Shown: positions 5,629 through 6,073 of the stretch, piece after piece
Position numbering within the stretch: the stretch's first letter is position 1
Layout: every line of letters starts with the position of its first letter
Source: Planctomycetota bacterium
Lineage (GTDB): Bacteria > Planctomycetota > Phycisphaerae > FEN-1346
Length of the DNA: 6,073 nucleotides
Reading direction: 5' to 3'
Assembly: GCA_026386995.1 (NCBI GenBank)
Contig: JAPLMO010000169.1
Coordinates: forward strand, 1 to 6,073
Position numbers and translations under genes: made by a program
The notes under the pieces: generated by a model
Seen by the model: only the letters and a program-made list of their open reading frames with translations
What the model was told of the DNA's origin: nothing
Database searches by the model: none

Positions 5629-6073
5629 CTACTTCTTGGCCGCATCTTCCTTCTGTTCGATTGCAGCCGTGATCCACCACCCCTCGATTTGCGCTCTTCC
5701 GGTCGCCAGCATGACGCGCGCAACATCTTCGTAGGGCACCTCGGCGTCGGCCCGCAGGATGACGTTCATCTGCTGCCCCTCGGCCGACTCTTTGAGGCCT
5801 TTCAGGTGGTCCGTGAGTTCATCCAACTGCATGACCTTCCCGAAGACGATGACTTCGCCGGCGCCGTCGCGATTCACGACGTTGATGACCACGTTGCGAA
5901 AACTCGTGTAGTCCTTGGTGGTCGCCGTGGACGACGGGGGCAGGACCACGGTCTCAACCTCCAACTTCACGAATTGGCTCGTGAGGATGAAGAAGATCAG
6001 GAGGTTGAAGACCATGTCGATCATCGGCGTCATGTTGACGCTGACGACCCCGGTACTCAATGGCTTTTCGATC
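5629..6073 (-). CDS. ExbD/TolR-type biopolymer transport protein (first copy), 5' end cut by window
   Basis: About 147 residues are visible. The single transmembrane helix lies in NMTPMIDMVFNLLIFFILT, including the conserved proton-path aspartate of MID. A periplasmic domain follows, with the usual ending pattern VILRADAEVPYEDVARVMLA and then IEGWWITAA. The frame stays open to the window edge, reading I-E-K-P before the first possible start, a TTG at 6060. The Lys/Pro-containing lead-in is typical of the ExbD cytoplasmic N-terminus, so the TTG is probably an internal Leu and the true start is outside the window. The stop is TAG at 5629-5631. The sequence differs clearly from the second copy, so the pair is not a recent duplication and the two may form a heterodimer in one motor. 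An ExbB/TolQ/MotA-family partner is expected just upstream, but this is inference. Confidence 0.88.
   Translation of the reverse strand, partial: IEKPLSTGVVSVNMTPMIDMVFNLLIFFILTSQFVKLEVETVVLPPSSTATTKDYTSFRNVVINVVNRDGAGEVIVFGKVMQLDELTDHLKGLKESAEGQQMNVILRADAEVPYEDVARVMLATGRAQIEGWWITAAIEQKEDAAKK

Overview
This GC-rich window carries four genes, all read on the minus strand. In transcription order (right to left) they are two small ExbD/TolR-type membrane proteins, a very large exported helical-repeat protein, and the tRNA-modification enzyme MiaB. The GC bias, the ExbD-ExbD-large-TPR-protein layout, and the repeat-like palindromes suggest a planctomycete-type bacterium (Planctomycetota). This is a judgement from gene layout and style, not a phylogenetic result. 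The signal peptide and ExbD/TolR pair imply a cell with an envelope energised by the proton motive force.

Positions 5092-6073 hold the two ExbD-like genes. The first is cut by the right edge; its true start, and probably an ExbB/TolQ/MotA-type partner, lie beyond it. The second starts at an ATG with a clear AAGGAG ribosome site. After 123 bp comes a 993-residue protein (1987-4968) with a signal peptide and many TPR-like helical hairpins. The three are close, in one direction, and plausibly form one operon: an ExbB/ExbD-type motor feeding or organising an exported scaffold.

Positions 1850-1986 separate this operon from miaB. The gap holds a GC-rich hairpin after the TPR gene and a TATAAT promoter only about 12 bp upstream of the miaB ATG, so miaB probably has its own, nearly leaderless transcript.

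The most unusual part of the window is miaB (185-1843). All its catalytic motifs are intact, but two in-frame low-complexity inserts lengthen it to 552 residues. One sits between the N-terminal methylthiotransferase domain and the radical-SAM core, the other inside the C-terminal TRAM domain. Both inserts are made of palindromic or repeated DNA that looks like dispersed intergenic repeat families: a 78-bp twin palindrome, a CCCTCTCCC/GGGAGAGGG hairpin, a tandem GGGGTCTGACCCC palindrome, and TTGCGGATTG repeats. A housekeeping gene appears to have absorbed several repeat elements as peptide. More palindromes lie downstream of miaB (1-184), where no gene is supported.
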